64,000 nucleotides of DNA, taken from contig NW_022985165.1 in the NCBI RefSeq assembly GCF_010093535.1, positions 2,008,378 through 2,072,377 of the forward strand, in the 5' to 3' direction. The translations under genes and the position numbers were made by a program. This DNA comes from Lindgomyces ingoldianus (lineage: Eukaryota > Ascomycota > Dothideomycetes > Pleosporales > Lindgomycetaceae). Below, piece after piece: positions 10,227-21,668 of this stretch. How positions within the stretch are numbered: the first letter of the stretch is position 1; every line of letters begins with the position of its first letter. Below the pieces are notes generated by a model, which worked only from the letters and a program-made list of their open reading frames with translations, had not been told where the DNA came from and ran no database searches.

Positions 10227-12092
10227 ACGTACTTCATAGGCGAGTTGCTTACACACCTAAGTTGCTTACTTTTGCTAAGACTCTACTACACTACTTTTTT
10301 TACACTAATGCATTTCTAACAACACTACTTAAACATGTTAAAGAAATATTAAATATAGCTTACACTTTAAGCTTTTAAATAAAATATAACACTTTTTAAC
10401 TAACACACTGTAGCTATTTATAAAGTCCCTTAAAAAATAATAAGTAACTAATATACTAAATAACCTTTTTAAGCTAATTATATAGCTAACTTATAAAAGC
10501 TAAATAATAATAAAAAGTAAGTAATTATTTAGCATATACTTAAGCTAAATATGTAAAGATTTTCTCTCTAGCTAGCAGCTATAGCTAATATAGCTAATTC
10601 TTTACACACTAAGTGTAATATAGGCTATATTAGCATAAACTAGCTTAATATATTTATTAAGTGTTACTTAAAGCTTAAAGTAAAGTTTAAGTATAAGTAT
10701 AACTATAAAAAAGCTTTTTATAAAAATTTTATAGTAATTTAAAGCTAGTTTAACTTTATAAAAAATATTAAAGCTAAGTATAGTATCTAAAATAATAACA
10801 TATATAATGTTAATAAAATAAGGTTTATAATAAGCTAAATATCTACTAAAGTAGTTATTATAAGTTTAAAGAGATAAAAATAGCTATAAGCAGTCTAGCT
10901 AGGTAACTAGAAGTAGATAATAGCTATTTAAAGCATTAATACTAAAAAGTAAGCTATTTTACTTTTTATTATTTTTTAAAGTAGTAACTACTTTTTAAAC
11001 TAGTATAAAAAAGAAAATCTACTTTAAAATTAAGTTATTATAATCTTTAAGTATAGCTAGACTACTAATTAGCTTAGTCTAGACTAGTTAAAGCACTTTA
11101 ATATATATATAAAAAAGTGTACTATTAGCAGCTACTGTCTACTAGTTATTAATAGCTATAAAAGCTATAACTTACTTTATTTTTAGTAATACTATAAAGA
11201 TAATAAAATTATTACTATTTATATACTTTTTTACTTATTATACTTTTTATAGTTACTTAATGTAGGTTATTTTACTTTTTTAAAAAAAGTATATAAGCAC
11301 TAACCTAAAAACTTTATACATAACTAAATTACTTATATTATAAAAATAAAGTTTTTACTATGCTTTAAAGTAGCTTATAATACTATAATTACTTTTAGTA
11401 ATATTTAAAAAAAGTTTTAAAGCACTAAATTAGTTTTTTTTAACTTATAATAAGTTATAATAAGCTTTAATATAAAGTTATGCACTTTATTACTACTACT
11501 ACTTATATATAATAAGCTTTAGTAGTTATAAACTCTAAGTAATACCTTAGAACTTAAGTTATAATTAATGCTTATAAAGATAAAAATTTAGAAGTATATA
11601 AATAGTTTACTAACTTTTATAGTTAAGGTGTTTAAAAAGGTCTTAAAAAGAGTAGTAATAATTATATATAAGCTAGTATTAGTATAATAAGAAATTACTA
11701 AGCTTTAAGCAGCTAATAAGGCTGCTACATAACATAAATTATATAAAAGAAAGTAGATTAAAGTAAAAAAAACTTTAATAATTTAAAAAAGCTTATGCTT
11801 AACAGCTCTAAAGAAGTTTAAGGCGCACAGTAATAAAAAAAAGGTAAAAAAGTAGGTGCAAGCTAAAGTAAGTAAGCTATTCTAAAGGCGCTACAGACAG
11901 TGCAATTAGACTAGGCATAATGCGCAAATGTGTAAGTAAGAAGCAGAAGTAGTATCTAAATAATATTCTAGGCTGTACTGTACTATATAGTGCTAGAGCA
12001 GGTTGTTATAGGCTATAATAGAGTTTGTTAGGGTGGGGTCTTGGCAAAAGTAAGCGACTCAGGTGTGTGAGCAACTCGCCCATGAAGTATGT
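10227..12092 (+). mobile_element. Full-length RIP-decayed Fot1/pogo-type transposon (copy 1)
   Basis: The element is 1866 bp, bounded by TA and by inverted ends (ACGTACTTCATAGGCGAGTT left; GGTCTTGGCAAAAGTAAGCG.. to GTATGT right) sharing about 55 bp. Reading from about 10308 on the plus strand, the translation shows a decayed transposase of the Tc1/mariner Fot1/pogo class (DDE_1). In order it has an N-terminal helix-turn-helix region, a stretch resembling the family's KYNYKKAFYKN block, a later DNKIIT block just before the third catalytic residue, and a C-terminal basic segment with a decayed CCHC zinc knuckle at about 11890-11950. Many TAA/TAG codons stand where CAA/CAG/TGG would be expected, as RIP produces. 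It cannot encode an active enzyme. Confidence 0.85.
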
Positions 12093-12094
12093 TA

Positions 12095-13878
12095 ATGCAT
12101 TTCTAATAACACTACTTAGACGTGTTAAAGGAACATTAGATGCAGCTTACACTCTAAGCTTTTAAATAAAACATAATACTTTTTAAGTAACGCGCTGCAG
12201 CTATCTATAAAGTCTTTTAAAAAATAATAAGTAACTAACACACTAGACAACTTTTTTAAGCTAATTATATAGCTAACTTACAAAAGCTAGATAATAATAA
12301 AAAGTAAGTAATTATTTAGCACATACTTAAGCTAGATGTGTAAGGATTTCCCCCCTAGCTAGTAGCTGTAGCTAATATAGCTAATTCTTTACACACTAAG
12401 TATAATATAGGCTATGTTAGCATAAACTAGCTTAATATATTTATTAAGTGTTACTTAAAGCTTAAAGTAAAGTTTAAGTGTAAGTATAACTATAAAAAAG
12501 CTTTTTATAAAAATTTTATAGTAATTTAAAGCTAGTTTAACTTTATAAAAAATATTAAAGCTAAGTATAGCATCTAAAATAATAACACATATAACTTTAA
12601 TAAAATAGAGTTTATAATAAGCTAGATATCTACTAAAGCAGTTATTATAAGTTTAGAGAGATAAAAATAGCTAAAAGTAGTTTAGCTAGGTAACTAGGAG
12701 TAGATAATAGCTATCTAAAGCATTAATACTAAAAGGTAGGCTATTCTGCTTTTTATTATTTTTTAAAGTAGCAACTACTTTTTAAGCTAGTATAAAAAAG
12801 AAAATCTACTTTAGAATTAAGTTATTATAATCTTTAAGTGTAGCTAGACTACTAATTAGCTTAGTCTAGACTAGTTAAAGCACTTTAATGTGCATATAAA
12901 GAAGTGTACTATTAGCAGCTACTATCTGCTAGTTATTAACAGCTATAAAAGCTATAACTTACTTTATTTCTAGTAATACTATAAAGATAATAAGATTATT
13001 ACTATTTATATAGTTTTTTACTTATTACGCTTTTTATAGTTACTTAATGTAAGTTGTTTTACTTTTTTAAAGAAGGTATATAAGCGCTAAGCTAAAAACC
13101 TTATACATAACTAGATTATTTATATTATAAAAATAAAGTTTCTACTATGCTTTAAAGTAGCTTATAATGCTATAATTACTTTTAGTAATATTTAAAAAGA
13201 GTTTTAAGGCGCTAAATTAGTTCTTTTTAACCTATAATAAGTTATAATAGGCCTTAATGTAAAGTTATGCACTCTATTACTATTACTACTTATATATAAT
13301 AAGCTCTAATAGTTATAAACCCTAAGTAAGACCTTAGACCTTAGGTTATAATTAATGCTTATAAAAATAAAAATTTAAAAGCATATAAATAGTTTACTAA
13401 CTTTTATAGTTAAAGTGTTTAAAAAGGTCTTAAAGAGGGCAGCAATAATTACATATAAGCTAGTGTTAGTGTAATAGGAAATTACTAAGCTTTAAGCAGC
13501 TAATAAGGCTGCTACATAACATAAATTATATAAAAAAAAGTAGATTAAAGCAGAAAGAACCTTAATAATTTAGAAAAGCCTACGCTTAACAGCTCTAAAA
13601 GAGTTTAAGGCGCGTAGTAATAGGAAGAAGGTAAAGAAGCAGGTGTAAGCTAAAGTAGGTAAGCTGTCCTAAAGGCGCTACAGATAGTGTAATTAGACTA
13701 GGCATAACACATAAATGTGTAAGCAAGAAGCAAAAGTAGTATCTAAATAATATTCTAGGCTGTACTGTACTATATAGTGCCAGAGCGGGTTGTTATAGGC
13801 TATAATAGAGTTTATTAGGGTGGGGTCTTGGCAAAGTGAGCGACTCGGGTGTGTGAGCAACTCGCCCATGAAGTACGT
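12095..13878 (+). mobile_element. Second Fot1/pogo-type transposon copy in tandem, left end missing
   Basis: This copy parallels copy 1 base for base over most of its length but begins at AATGCATTTC, about 75 bp inside the normal left end. It directly follows the right terminus of copy 1 and ends in a good right terminus (GAAGTACGT then TA at 13879-13880). It keeps more C/G than copy 1 at many shared positions, so it is less heavily RIP-mutated. The same decayed transposase can be followed on the plus strand. The tandem arrangement sharing one terminal repeat suggests recombination between two neighbouring elements. Confidence 0.8.
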
Positions 13879-14784
13879 TATATGTTTTATATATTTTATA
13901 TATTTTATAACGTACTTCACAGGCAAGTTGCTTACACACCTAAGTTACTTACTTTTACTAAGACTCTACTAAACTACTCTTTCTATACTAATGCATTCTC
14001 TATAACACTACTTAGACGCGCTAAAAAAATGTTAGATACAGCTTACACTTTAAGCTTTTAAATAAGACATAAACTCTTAAAGAAACATACTACAGCTATA
14101 TATAAAGCTTTATAAAAGATAATAAATAACTATAGCGCTAGATAACCTTTACAAGCTAATTCTATAGCTAAATTATAAAGGCTAGGTAATAAAAAGAAGT
14201 ATGTAATTATTAAGACTATACTTAAGCTATATGCGCAAGGAATTTCCTTTTAAATAGCATTTATAGCTAATATAGCTAATTCTTTACACGCTAAGCATAA
14301 TCTAGGCTATATTTACATAAACTAGCCTAGTATATTTATAAAGTGTTATTTAAAGCTTAAAGTAATGTTTAAGTGTAAGTACAACTATAAAAAAGCTTTT
14401 TATAAGAGTTCTAAAGTAATTTAAAGCAAGTTTAGCTTTATAAAGAATATTAAAGCTAAGTATAGCATCTAGAATAATAACATATACAACTTTAGTAAAA
14501 TAAAGTTTATAATTAGCTAAATATTTTTTAACTATACTTACACTTAAAACTTTACTTTAAGCTTTAAATAACACTTTATAAACATACTAGGCTAGTTTAT
14601 GCAAATATAGCCTAGATTACACTTAGTGCGCAAAGAATTAGCTATATTAGCTATAAATGTAATCTAAGGGGAAATTCCTTGCGCATATAGCTTAAGTATA
14701 GTCTTAATAATTACCTGCTTCTTTTTATTACCTAGCTTTTATAATTTAGCTGTAGAATTAGCTTATAAAGGTTGTCTAGCGCTA

Positions 14785-15871
14785 ACGTACTTCATAGGCG
14801 AGTTGCTCACACACCTGAGTCGCTTACTTTTGCCAAGACCCCACTAAACCACCCTTTCTACACTAATGCATTCCCTACAACACTACTTAGACGCGCTAAA
14901 AGAATGTTAGATACAGCTTACACTCTAAGCTTTTAAATAAAACATAAAACTCTTAAAGAAATGTGCTGTAGCTATATGTAAAGTCTTATAAAAGATAATA
15001 AATAACTACAGCACTAGACAACCTTTATAAGCTAATTCTACAGCTAAATTATAAAGGCTAGGNNNNNNNNNNNNNNNNNNNNNNNNNNNNNNNNNNNNNN
15101 NNNNNNNNNNNNNNNNNNNNNNNNNNNNNNNNNNNNNNNNNNNNNNNNNNNNNNNNNNNNNNNNNNNNNNNNNNNNNNNNNNNNNNNNNNNNNNNNNNNN
15201 NNNNNNNGTTATTTAGAGCTTAAAGTAAAGTTTTAAGCGCAAGTATAGTTAAAAGATATCTAGCTAATTATAAACCCTATCTTGCTAAAGTTGTACGTGT
15301 TATTATTCTAGATGCTATACTTAGCTTTAATATTCTCTATAAGGCTAAACCTGCCCTAAATTACCCTAGGACTCTTATAGAGGGCTCTCTTATAGTTGTA
15401 CTTACGCTTAAATGTTACTTTAAGCTCTAAATAACACTTCACAAACGTACTAGGCTAGTTTATGCAAACATAGCCTAGATTACGCTTAGCGCGCAAAGAA
15501 TTAGCTATATTAGCTATAAATGCTATCTAAGGGGAAATTCCTTGCGCATATAGCTTAAGTATAGTCTTAATAATTACCTGCTTCTTTTTATTGCCTAGCC
15601 TTTATAATTTAGCTGTAGAATTAGCTTGTAAAGGTTGTCTAGCGCTATAGTTATTTATTATCTTTTATAGGACTTTGCACATAGCTATAGCATATTTCTT
15701 TAAGAGTTTTATGTCTTATTTAAAAGCTTAGAGTGTAAGCTGTATCTAACATTCTTTTAGCGCGTCTAAGTAGTGTTGTGGGGAATGCATTAGTGTAGGA
15801 AGAGTAGTTTAGTGGGGTCTTGGCAAAAGTAAGCGACTTAGGTGTGTGAGCAACTCGCCCATGAAGTACGT
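14785..15871. mobile_element. Nested foldback element with an assembly gap in its centre
   Basis: This copy is 1087 bp as assembled. Its ends are ACGTACTTCATAGGCGAGTT and a matching inverted right end (GAAGTACGT), with TA on both sides (14783-14784 and 15872-15873) as target duplication. The left arm runs to the gap at 15063 and the right arm resumes after it as its reverse complement. It was inserted into the foldback element 13910-16097, so it is the younger of the two. It keeps more C/G at RIP-type sites than its host copy. Confidence 0.85.
15063..15207. other. Assembly gap (145 N)
   Basis: The gap lies inside the left arm and centre of a near-palindromic element. By comparison with the intact 1.1-kb copies at 22570 and 60323, the missing sequence should be ordinary foldback arm and loop; the true length may differ from 145. 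Confidence 0.95.
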
Positions 15872-16099
15872 TATAGTTATTTATTATTTTTTATAAAGCT
15901 TTATATATAGCTATAGTACATTTCTTTAAAAGTTTTATGTCTTATTTAAAAGCTTAAAGTGTAAGCTGTATCTAACATTTTTTTAGCGCGTCTAAGTAGT
16001 GTTGTAGGGAATGCATTAGTGTAAAAAGGGTAGTTTAGTAGGGTCTTAGCAAAAGTAAGCAACTTAGGTGTGTAAGCAACTCGCCTGTGAAGTACGTTA

Positions 16100-17023
16100 T
16101 ATTTTATATATTTTATATTTTAAGTTAGTCTAGAACGGAAATTTTGTTCAAATATCGTTCGTAAGAAGTAACAGAGGCTAAAGAAATGTATTTAAAGGAG
16201 AATGAGAAGGTTGGAAGTGTAGATGCATCATCTCGAGCGAGGTGGGTGGGACGCAGGGTTGCAGCAGGGTCGACTTCGAGGGAGTTGCAAGATTATCATT
16301 GCCGATGCCAGCAACTTTCTGACTACATCACGCCGTCCTTCCAAGGATACTAATGCCACATATGCAACAGTAGGAGTTGAAGTCGAAGATGATTGTTTGA
16401 ATATTGGCGTATCCCTTTGTCGTAATCCAAGAACCTAACACACAGAAACCCCCTGCATAGCCCTAAGGACTAATAGAGCTAAGAGCCGACTGAGCTTCGT
16501 AGGTACAAAAAGATCATGATGAATCGTGAAGTCTGGCCTGTATCAATCCAATACAACCCAATACCAACTCATATCACGCAATTTCCACCGTCGCGTGCAT
16601 GCAGTCCTTGTAGACAGACGCTCGAAAAAAGCACCTCCAACTCCGCCTATGCTTCCAAGACGCCTCGCTGGTGGGATAAATGGAACGACCAGAGTTTCCC
16701 GATAACCCACCCAAGTTGACAGTTTCCGGAGGTTCATGTGGAGGTTGAGGGGACATGGTCACATACCCAAAGGAGATGGTATACTTACCAACTTACCGGT
16801 CCGCGTAGAGTCGGTGTTGAGGCTCCGTTACGCAAGCCGTTGGTTGATGTTGGTTTTGATATTAATGTTAATATTGTCGATGATGATAAGATGTCTGCAC
16901 TGGCGTCATTGTCCAGACAAGACAGAGACTATCTATGACGATTTGACGTGATCGTGTTGAGCCAGCTACTCTCTCAGTTCCACTCAGCCCCTTCGCTCAT
17001 ACTCCTCCACCTTCTTGTCCAAA
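16100..17023. other. Intergenic region downstream of CDC20
   Basis: Composition returns to balanced at about 16130. Several short open frames occur on both strands (for example 16223-16438 plus, 16543-16737 minus), but none has recognisable protein character or supporting splice sites, so none is annotated. The part next to 17024 should contain the CDC20 3' UTR. Confidence 0.5.
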
Positions 17024-18832
17024 TTAACGGATCGTCATCTGCTTCACAACGCTCGCCTTGCCCGTGCCTGCGCCCTGTCCCGACACACTCGGCGCACCAG
17101 ACTTCTTCTCAAAGATCTTCCAGAATTTAAGAGATTCGTCAGCAGCAGCCGTCGCAAGCATCTGGCCATCAGGGCTCAGGCACGAATGCAAGACCCTCGA
17201 CTCATGAGCAGGAACTTCCATATTCTTCACTCCAGAGGGGTAACTCCAGATGCTGAGGCTATTGTCGGGGAAGCCACCACTAGAGACGATCTCCTTGTAG
17301 TGTGTGCTCCATCGTAGGCTGGTGACTTGGGAGTCAGTTTGGATGTGGTTGATGCGCGCGCCGGTCGTGGTGTTCCAGAAGTAGATCTGGCGGTCGTTGG
17401 AACCACCACCGGTCGCGAGAAGGTTAGATTGCCACGGGCACCAGGCTACAGCCTTAACAGCAGCACGGTGGTTCGTCTTGGTGAATTTGGGAGCGACGAG
17501 AGAGCGCGCATCCCAGATTGAGACAAGGTTATCGTTGGCTCCGGTAGCGAGTTGAGCTCCGTCTGCGCGCCATTCGAGTCCGCAAACTTCACCAGTGTGC
17601 GAGACTAGTTCAGCAACTTTGTGCTGGGCGATGCGGACATCGTGGTTGTAGACGAGGCCGGAGCGGGCACCGGTGGAGAGGATGTGCTTGTTCCAGCCCA
17701 TGACACCAACACGGGTTTCATGGCCGAACATGCTTCGCAGCTTAGTGCCTTCCTCGACGTCCCAGATTTGAACTTCGCCTGTGCCGAGACCGACGCCGAC
17801 ATAGGCCCCGTCACCAGACCACTTCACGGAGGAGATATAGGTATCTTGGGAACATTCGAGGAGTGAGGCCACTGAGCCACTATCGGCAGACCAAACGTAG
17901 ACTGAGCGCTCCAGACCAATGGCAACTTGGTTTCCGGAAGACCAGTCCAACAAGTTGAGATAGTAGTCATCGACAAGACCTGGTGCGTCGAGAACGCGTT
18001 CAGGGGCAGAAGGAATGCGACGACGGTTCTGTGCGTTGAGGGCACTGGCTGGCTTGAGGGGTCGGTTGTATTGAGATCGCAGGTCTATAGGCTTTGATGA
18101 CTCGGGAGGAGCAGGCTTGAATGCGAGAATGCGCGTGTTAAGGTTGACTCCACACGCTGATGCAAGTGATGATTGGTATGCAACGGTATCGGGGGCGGGT
18201 TTGGACTGCGGCCGCCCATCCTCGTCGTCGTCGTCAAGACTGAGGCTTTCCAGTAATAGGGTGGCATCTTCTTCTGATCCTCGGCCCCCCATGTCAAAGG
18301 CACCGGCAGCGTTGGCAAGAACAGATGAGCCTTCGCCTGATGTTGAGCTTGACTTTGGTCGTTGATCAAGGTCGAGCTTCCCCGTGCCAACGTTGCAGAT
18401 AGCCTCACTTGCGGTCCGGTTTGGGATGAAACGGTCGGCAGCGTTGTAGGCTATCCTCGTCTTGGTTGGTCGTGATCGAATAGTGCCATCTTTCCTTGAT
18501 TTGGCAGGTGTCTTAGTTGTTGACGTCACGTTGCTCGTTCCCGTCAATGTCCAATCAGAAACGCCAAGGTCCAGTCGTCGCGGGGAGTATGTTGCTCGAG
18601 CGATGTTCGACTTGGGGGAATCTCGGACGGAGGCCTTGGAGATGGAGCGTTGGAATCGTGACATTAAGTTTCCGTTGCCGCCATGAATAGACTCATGTGC
18701 ACCAGGCACATCGGGTGTCTGGGTTTGGGGCGTACGAGGAGAAGGAGTCAATGGCATCCGACCGCCAGCGGTGCGGGTGGAGAAGATTGATGAGCGGCTT
18801 TTGACCGGGGTCAGAACTGCTGGGCTTGCCAT
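17024..18832 (-). CDS. CDC20: Cdc20/Slp1-type activator of the anaphase-promoting complex
   Basis: This is a 602-residue uninterrupted frame. Cdc20 binds and activates the APC/C ubiquitin ligase in mitosis and is the target of the spindle checkpoint. Visible hallmarks are the C-box DRFIPNR (133-139), the Mad2-binding-type motif RILAFKPAPP (234-243), the Cdc20-type block RRIPSAPERVLDAPGLVDDY (271-290) and seven WD40 blades to about residue 575. The protein ends in Ile-Arg, the 'IR tail' that docks on the APC/C. The block preceding the first blade is of Cdc20 rather than Cdh1 type. The N-terminal 130 residues are Ser/Thr-Pro rich and disordered, a likely site of kinase control. No intron is needed. 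It is transcribed divergently from the kelch-BTB gene with 543 bp between the start codons. Confidence 0.95.
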   Translation of the reverse strand: MASPAVLTPVKSRSSIFSTRTAGGRMPLTPSPRTPQTQTPDVPGAHESIHGGNGNLMSRFQRSISKASVRDSPKSNIARATYSPRRLDLGVSDWTLTGTSNVTSTTKTPAKSRKDGTIRSRPTKTRIAYNAADRFIPNRTASEAICNVGTGKLDLDQRPKSSSTSGEGSSVLANAAGAFDMGGRGSEEDATLLLESLSLDDDDEDGRPQSKPAPDTVAYQSSLASACGVNLNTRILAFKPAPPESSKPIDLRSQYNRPLKPASALNAQNRRRIPSAPERVLDAPGLVDDYYLNLLDWSSGNQVAIGLERSVYVWSADSGSVASLLECSQDTYISSVKWSGDGAYVGVGLGTGEVQIWDVEEGTKLRSMFGHETRVGVMGWNKHILSTGARSGLVYNHDVRIAQHKVAELVSHTGEVCGLEWRADGAQLATGANDNLVSIWDARSLVAPKFTKTNHRAAVKAVAWCPWQSNLLATGGGSNDRQIYFWNTTTGARINHIQTDSQVTSLRWSTHYKEIVSSGGFPDNSLSIWSYPSGVKNMEVPAHESRVLHSCLSPDGQMLATAAADESLKFWKIFEKKSGAPSVSGQGAGTGKASVVKQMTIR

Positions 18833-19375
18833 GGCTACTCGACTCCGTACTGCACAGTGTTAGCGAAGAGTCATGATTCTAAGGACACGTGATAGGTCAC
18901 ACAATATGCTTTCCTAGTTTTGCTGCTGGCGAAGAATTATTAGTGTTATACAATGCTGTAACAGATGCACAGAGGTATTGATTCGAATACGGTTTGAAGC
19001 GTTTTGGAAGATGTAGAGAGATGTAGATGGATGTGAGGGAGGTAAGGTGGGAAGGAAGAGAGGCAGCAGGATGGTGGGATTAAATATCGTTTGTTTATTC
19101 GTGCCGGTTGACAGGGCGACGAGGGCCTTACTCGCTCTAGCCGCTTCGGTTGCCGATGACATCACGTGCAGCCTCATCCCTCAGGTTCTGCTGAGCCGGG
19201 ATACTGCCGGGCGCCCCTTCACCGCCCTGTGTCTTGTGCAGGTGTCAAGAGAGACCAGTCAGCCTCACTTCACACTTTCGCCCACGGCACAGCTTTCACT
19301 GAAATACAGCGTGAAATCGACGCTGCCTACCCTTAATGCCTCTCTCTTCACTTTGACACCCGCTCCGTACACTCA
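18833..19375. promoter_or_regulatory. Bidirectional intergenic region between CDC20 and the kelch-BTB gene
   Basis: These 543 bp separate two divergent start codons, so both promoters and both 5' leaders must lie here. Sequences matching generic fungal signals include CACGTG (about 18885-18890) and C/T-rich tracts before the kelch-BTB start. No specific factor site can be assigned with certainty. Confidence 0.55.
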
Positions 19376-21668
19376 ATGGCTCTGCCCGCCTTTGCTGCCC
19401 CTTCCCTTTTTGCCGGGAACCCTCCTGCTGCCAACCCCCCCTCGACGGCATTAACCCACCCAGCAGGCCCCTCCAGCTCTCCCAACAATACATTTCTCTT
19501 GTCCGCCAGCCCTGTGCGCGGCCGAAAGTCTGTTGCCGACGGCTACAAGCCGAAAATGATCACGACTGTCGGTGCCAAGCCTGCCTGCCTTGTCAACGCC
19601 TCCGTCACGTACGTCGGGAACGACCAGATCTACGCTTTCGGCGGGTTTGATCAGTATACCGATGAAGGCACGTCGTTGAAAGTGACAACGTTGTTTTGTT
19701 TGACTAACCTTCTTCGGTAGTGTACAACCACGTCCTTCGCCTGAACCTTGCATCTCGCCAGTGGAATCTCGTCGATAACTATGGAGACATTCCGGGCGTT
19801 CGAATGGGTGCGTTTTCGACAGATTAATACTTTCTGATCGCTATCGTACTGATACGAAGTGTATAGGTCATACGGCCAATCTCTGGCAGGGCGACAAACT
19901 CCTGGTCTTTGGCGGAGAGAACGAACACCGCCAACACCTGTCCGACGTCATAGTCTTTGACCTCAAGACCGCATACTGGACGCAACCCGAGCTCCATGGA
20001 GTGTCGCCCCGAGGTAGAGCCCGACATTCTGCAGTCATCCACGACGAGAAGCTATACATTAGTGGAGGACAGACCGGCCACGACAGCGTGCTCGACGACA
20101 TATGCTATCTCGATCTCAAGACATGGACATGGTCACGGTCTTGGAAATTTGTCCCTCGATACGACCATGCGAGCTGGATTTGGAACGGCAGGATCTGGAT
20201 CTTCGGCGGTATCAACGACGAGATGGAAAAGAATACTGAGATCTGGTGGCTAGATCTCCGCGGTAGTCCTGGATTTGAACAAGCCATGACGTATGGCACT
20301 GGCGACAGACAATTGGTCTCTAGGTATCACCGGTCCCTCCCAAACCCATCCCCTGGTCAGCAAACGACCGGCAGCACTGGGTATCTGGCAAATTCCAGTG
20401 TGCAATCTTACCCAAGCACATTAACGTCGGCTAGGTCGCCATATACTGCGCCAGGTTCTATATCTTCCCTAAAGTTCCATTCAAGCCCGAATCTCCCTTC
20501 CCAAGCAGCAGGCATGCACTTCCATGTCTTCTCTTCGGGATGCATGCTAGATTTTGTTACCCCGGCAGAACTCAGCTGCGAGACGAGTCTTTCCAGCTTA
20601 GAGCTAGACACGCTGCGTTGGCAAAAATTAGCTGATGGGAAGGATTTATTCAGCCAAAACTTTCGCTGGCATTACTGCACTATGAACGCCGAAGGCACAC
20701 ATGCATGGCTTCTTGGCAGTTCCGTCGAACCCTCGGGAGATGGCAACGGGATGACTGGCGGCGAATATCTCAGTGACGTGCTTGCTATCGACCTCCGCAA
20801 ATATGGAATTCTTGGGAACGAGCTGGCATCAGATTCTCGAGCCAAAATACCTTCCTCCGACGCAAATGTTGGCTCCTACTTGACAGGAATTGGTGCTGAT
20901 TTGTCGACCACGTTCGACAAGGCTCCTGACACCGGCAGCGGCGCGGACTTCGTGATCACAGCTTATCCCGACGATTATGACCTGGAGGCATCACCTGTAG
21001 ATCCGCTCAGCTCTCCAACCGACGCTGTGATACCACAATCTCGCCCCATCCACGTTCACAAACTCATTCTACATGCGCGTTGGCCACACTTTGCTCGTCT
21101 ATGGTCAGCCCAGATGGCAGAATTCCACTCCAAGAAGATGCACATTCCCGAGCCCTACTGCGCCGTCCGCGCCTTCCTCTTCTACCTCTACTCTGACAGC
21201 ATTTCTCCCAACCCACAGAATGGCCCTAGTCTTAACGATGTCGCTGGTATGCTCGTCATGGCCAATATCTACGACATGCCACGTCTTCGGCTCCTCTGTG
21301 TCAACCGTCTCGGCCGAGAGCTTGACGTCGAGCATGCGGCATTCATCTGGGAGCGTGCTAGCACAGCTGGTGAAGAGTGGCTCAAGCGTCGTGCGGCAGC
21401 ATTCTGCCTGAGCAATTGGGGTCGTATCGTCCGTACACGCGCTTTCAAGAACCTTCACCACGGCGCTCTTCTCGATCTCTGCGAAGAGATCGACAATGAA
21501 GGCAGAGCTGTCAGTGGCGAAGAGTTGGAGGTAATGGGCGCTCTGAATCGGCCTTTCGGCGGCTCTGGTAGCAATAGGAAACGCAGCCTCGGCAGTGCTG
21601 GTGTAGTGGCCGTTGGTGATGACGAAGCAGAAGAGGAAATCGAAGATGACGGTATGGATGTCAACTGA
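19376..21668 (+). CDS. Kelch-repeat and BTB/POZ domain protein (three exons, one GC-AG intron)
   Basis: Exons are 19376-19667, 19721-19807 and 19867-21668 (726 aa). Intron 1 (53 nt) begins GCACGT, not GT, and ends CGGTAG with a TGACTAACC branch site. Only this GC donor keeps the frame, giving DEVYNHVL, a normal kelch sequence. Intron 2 (59 nt) is GTGCGT..GTATAG. Residues about 75-300 contain kelch blades (YAFGGFDQY, LLVFGGENEH, YISGGQTGHD, WIFGGINDEM) and more divergent blades follow to about 430. Residues about 485-600 form a BTB fold (DFVITAYPDD, VHKLILHARWPHF, then the C-terminal helices), and an acidic tail ends the protein. The kelch-then-BTB order resembles fission yeast Ral2, which acts in Ras1 signalling; orthology is only suggested. 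It could also act as a Cullin-3 adaptor-like scaffold. Confidence 0.9.

Larger units (their letters stand above)
13910..16097. mobile_element. Foldback derivative of the Fot1-like element, interrupted by a second one
   Basis: The element starts ACGTACTTCACAGGCAAGTT after TA (13908-13909) and ends GAAGTACGT before TA (16098-16099). Its right arm is the reverse complement of its left arm over several hundred bases, so both ends derive from the 5' end of the parental transposon. It is interrupted at the TA in AGCGC-TA-TAGTT by the element 14785-15871. The arm continues exactly across that insertion (TAGTTATTTATTA resumes at 15874). It has no coding capacity. Confidence 0.85.

Noticed and set aside
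10149..16099. Possible centromere or mitochondrial insert because of extreme AT content
   Set aside because: The sequence is explained by RIP-mutated transposons with intact TA borders and a recognisable decayed transposase.
16223..16438. 71-codon plus-strand frame between the repeat block and CDC20
   Set aside because: No start context, splice signals or protein-like features; overlapping frames of similar size exist on both strands.
17227..18686. Several plus-strand and second minus-strand frames over CDC20
   Set aside because: They are shadows of the 602-codon CDC20 frame and have no domain character.
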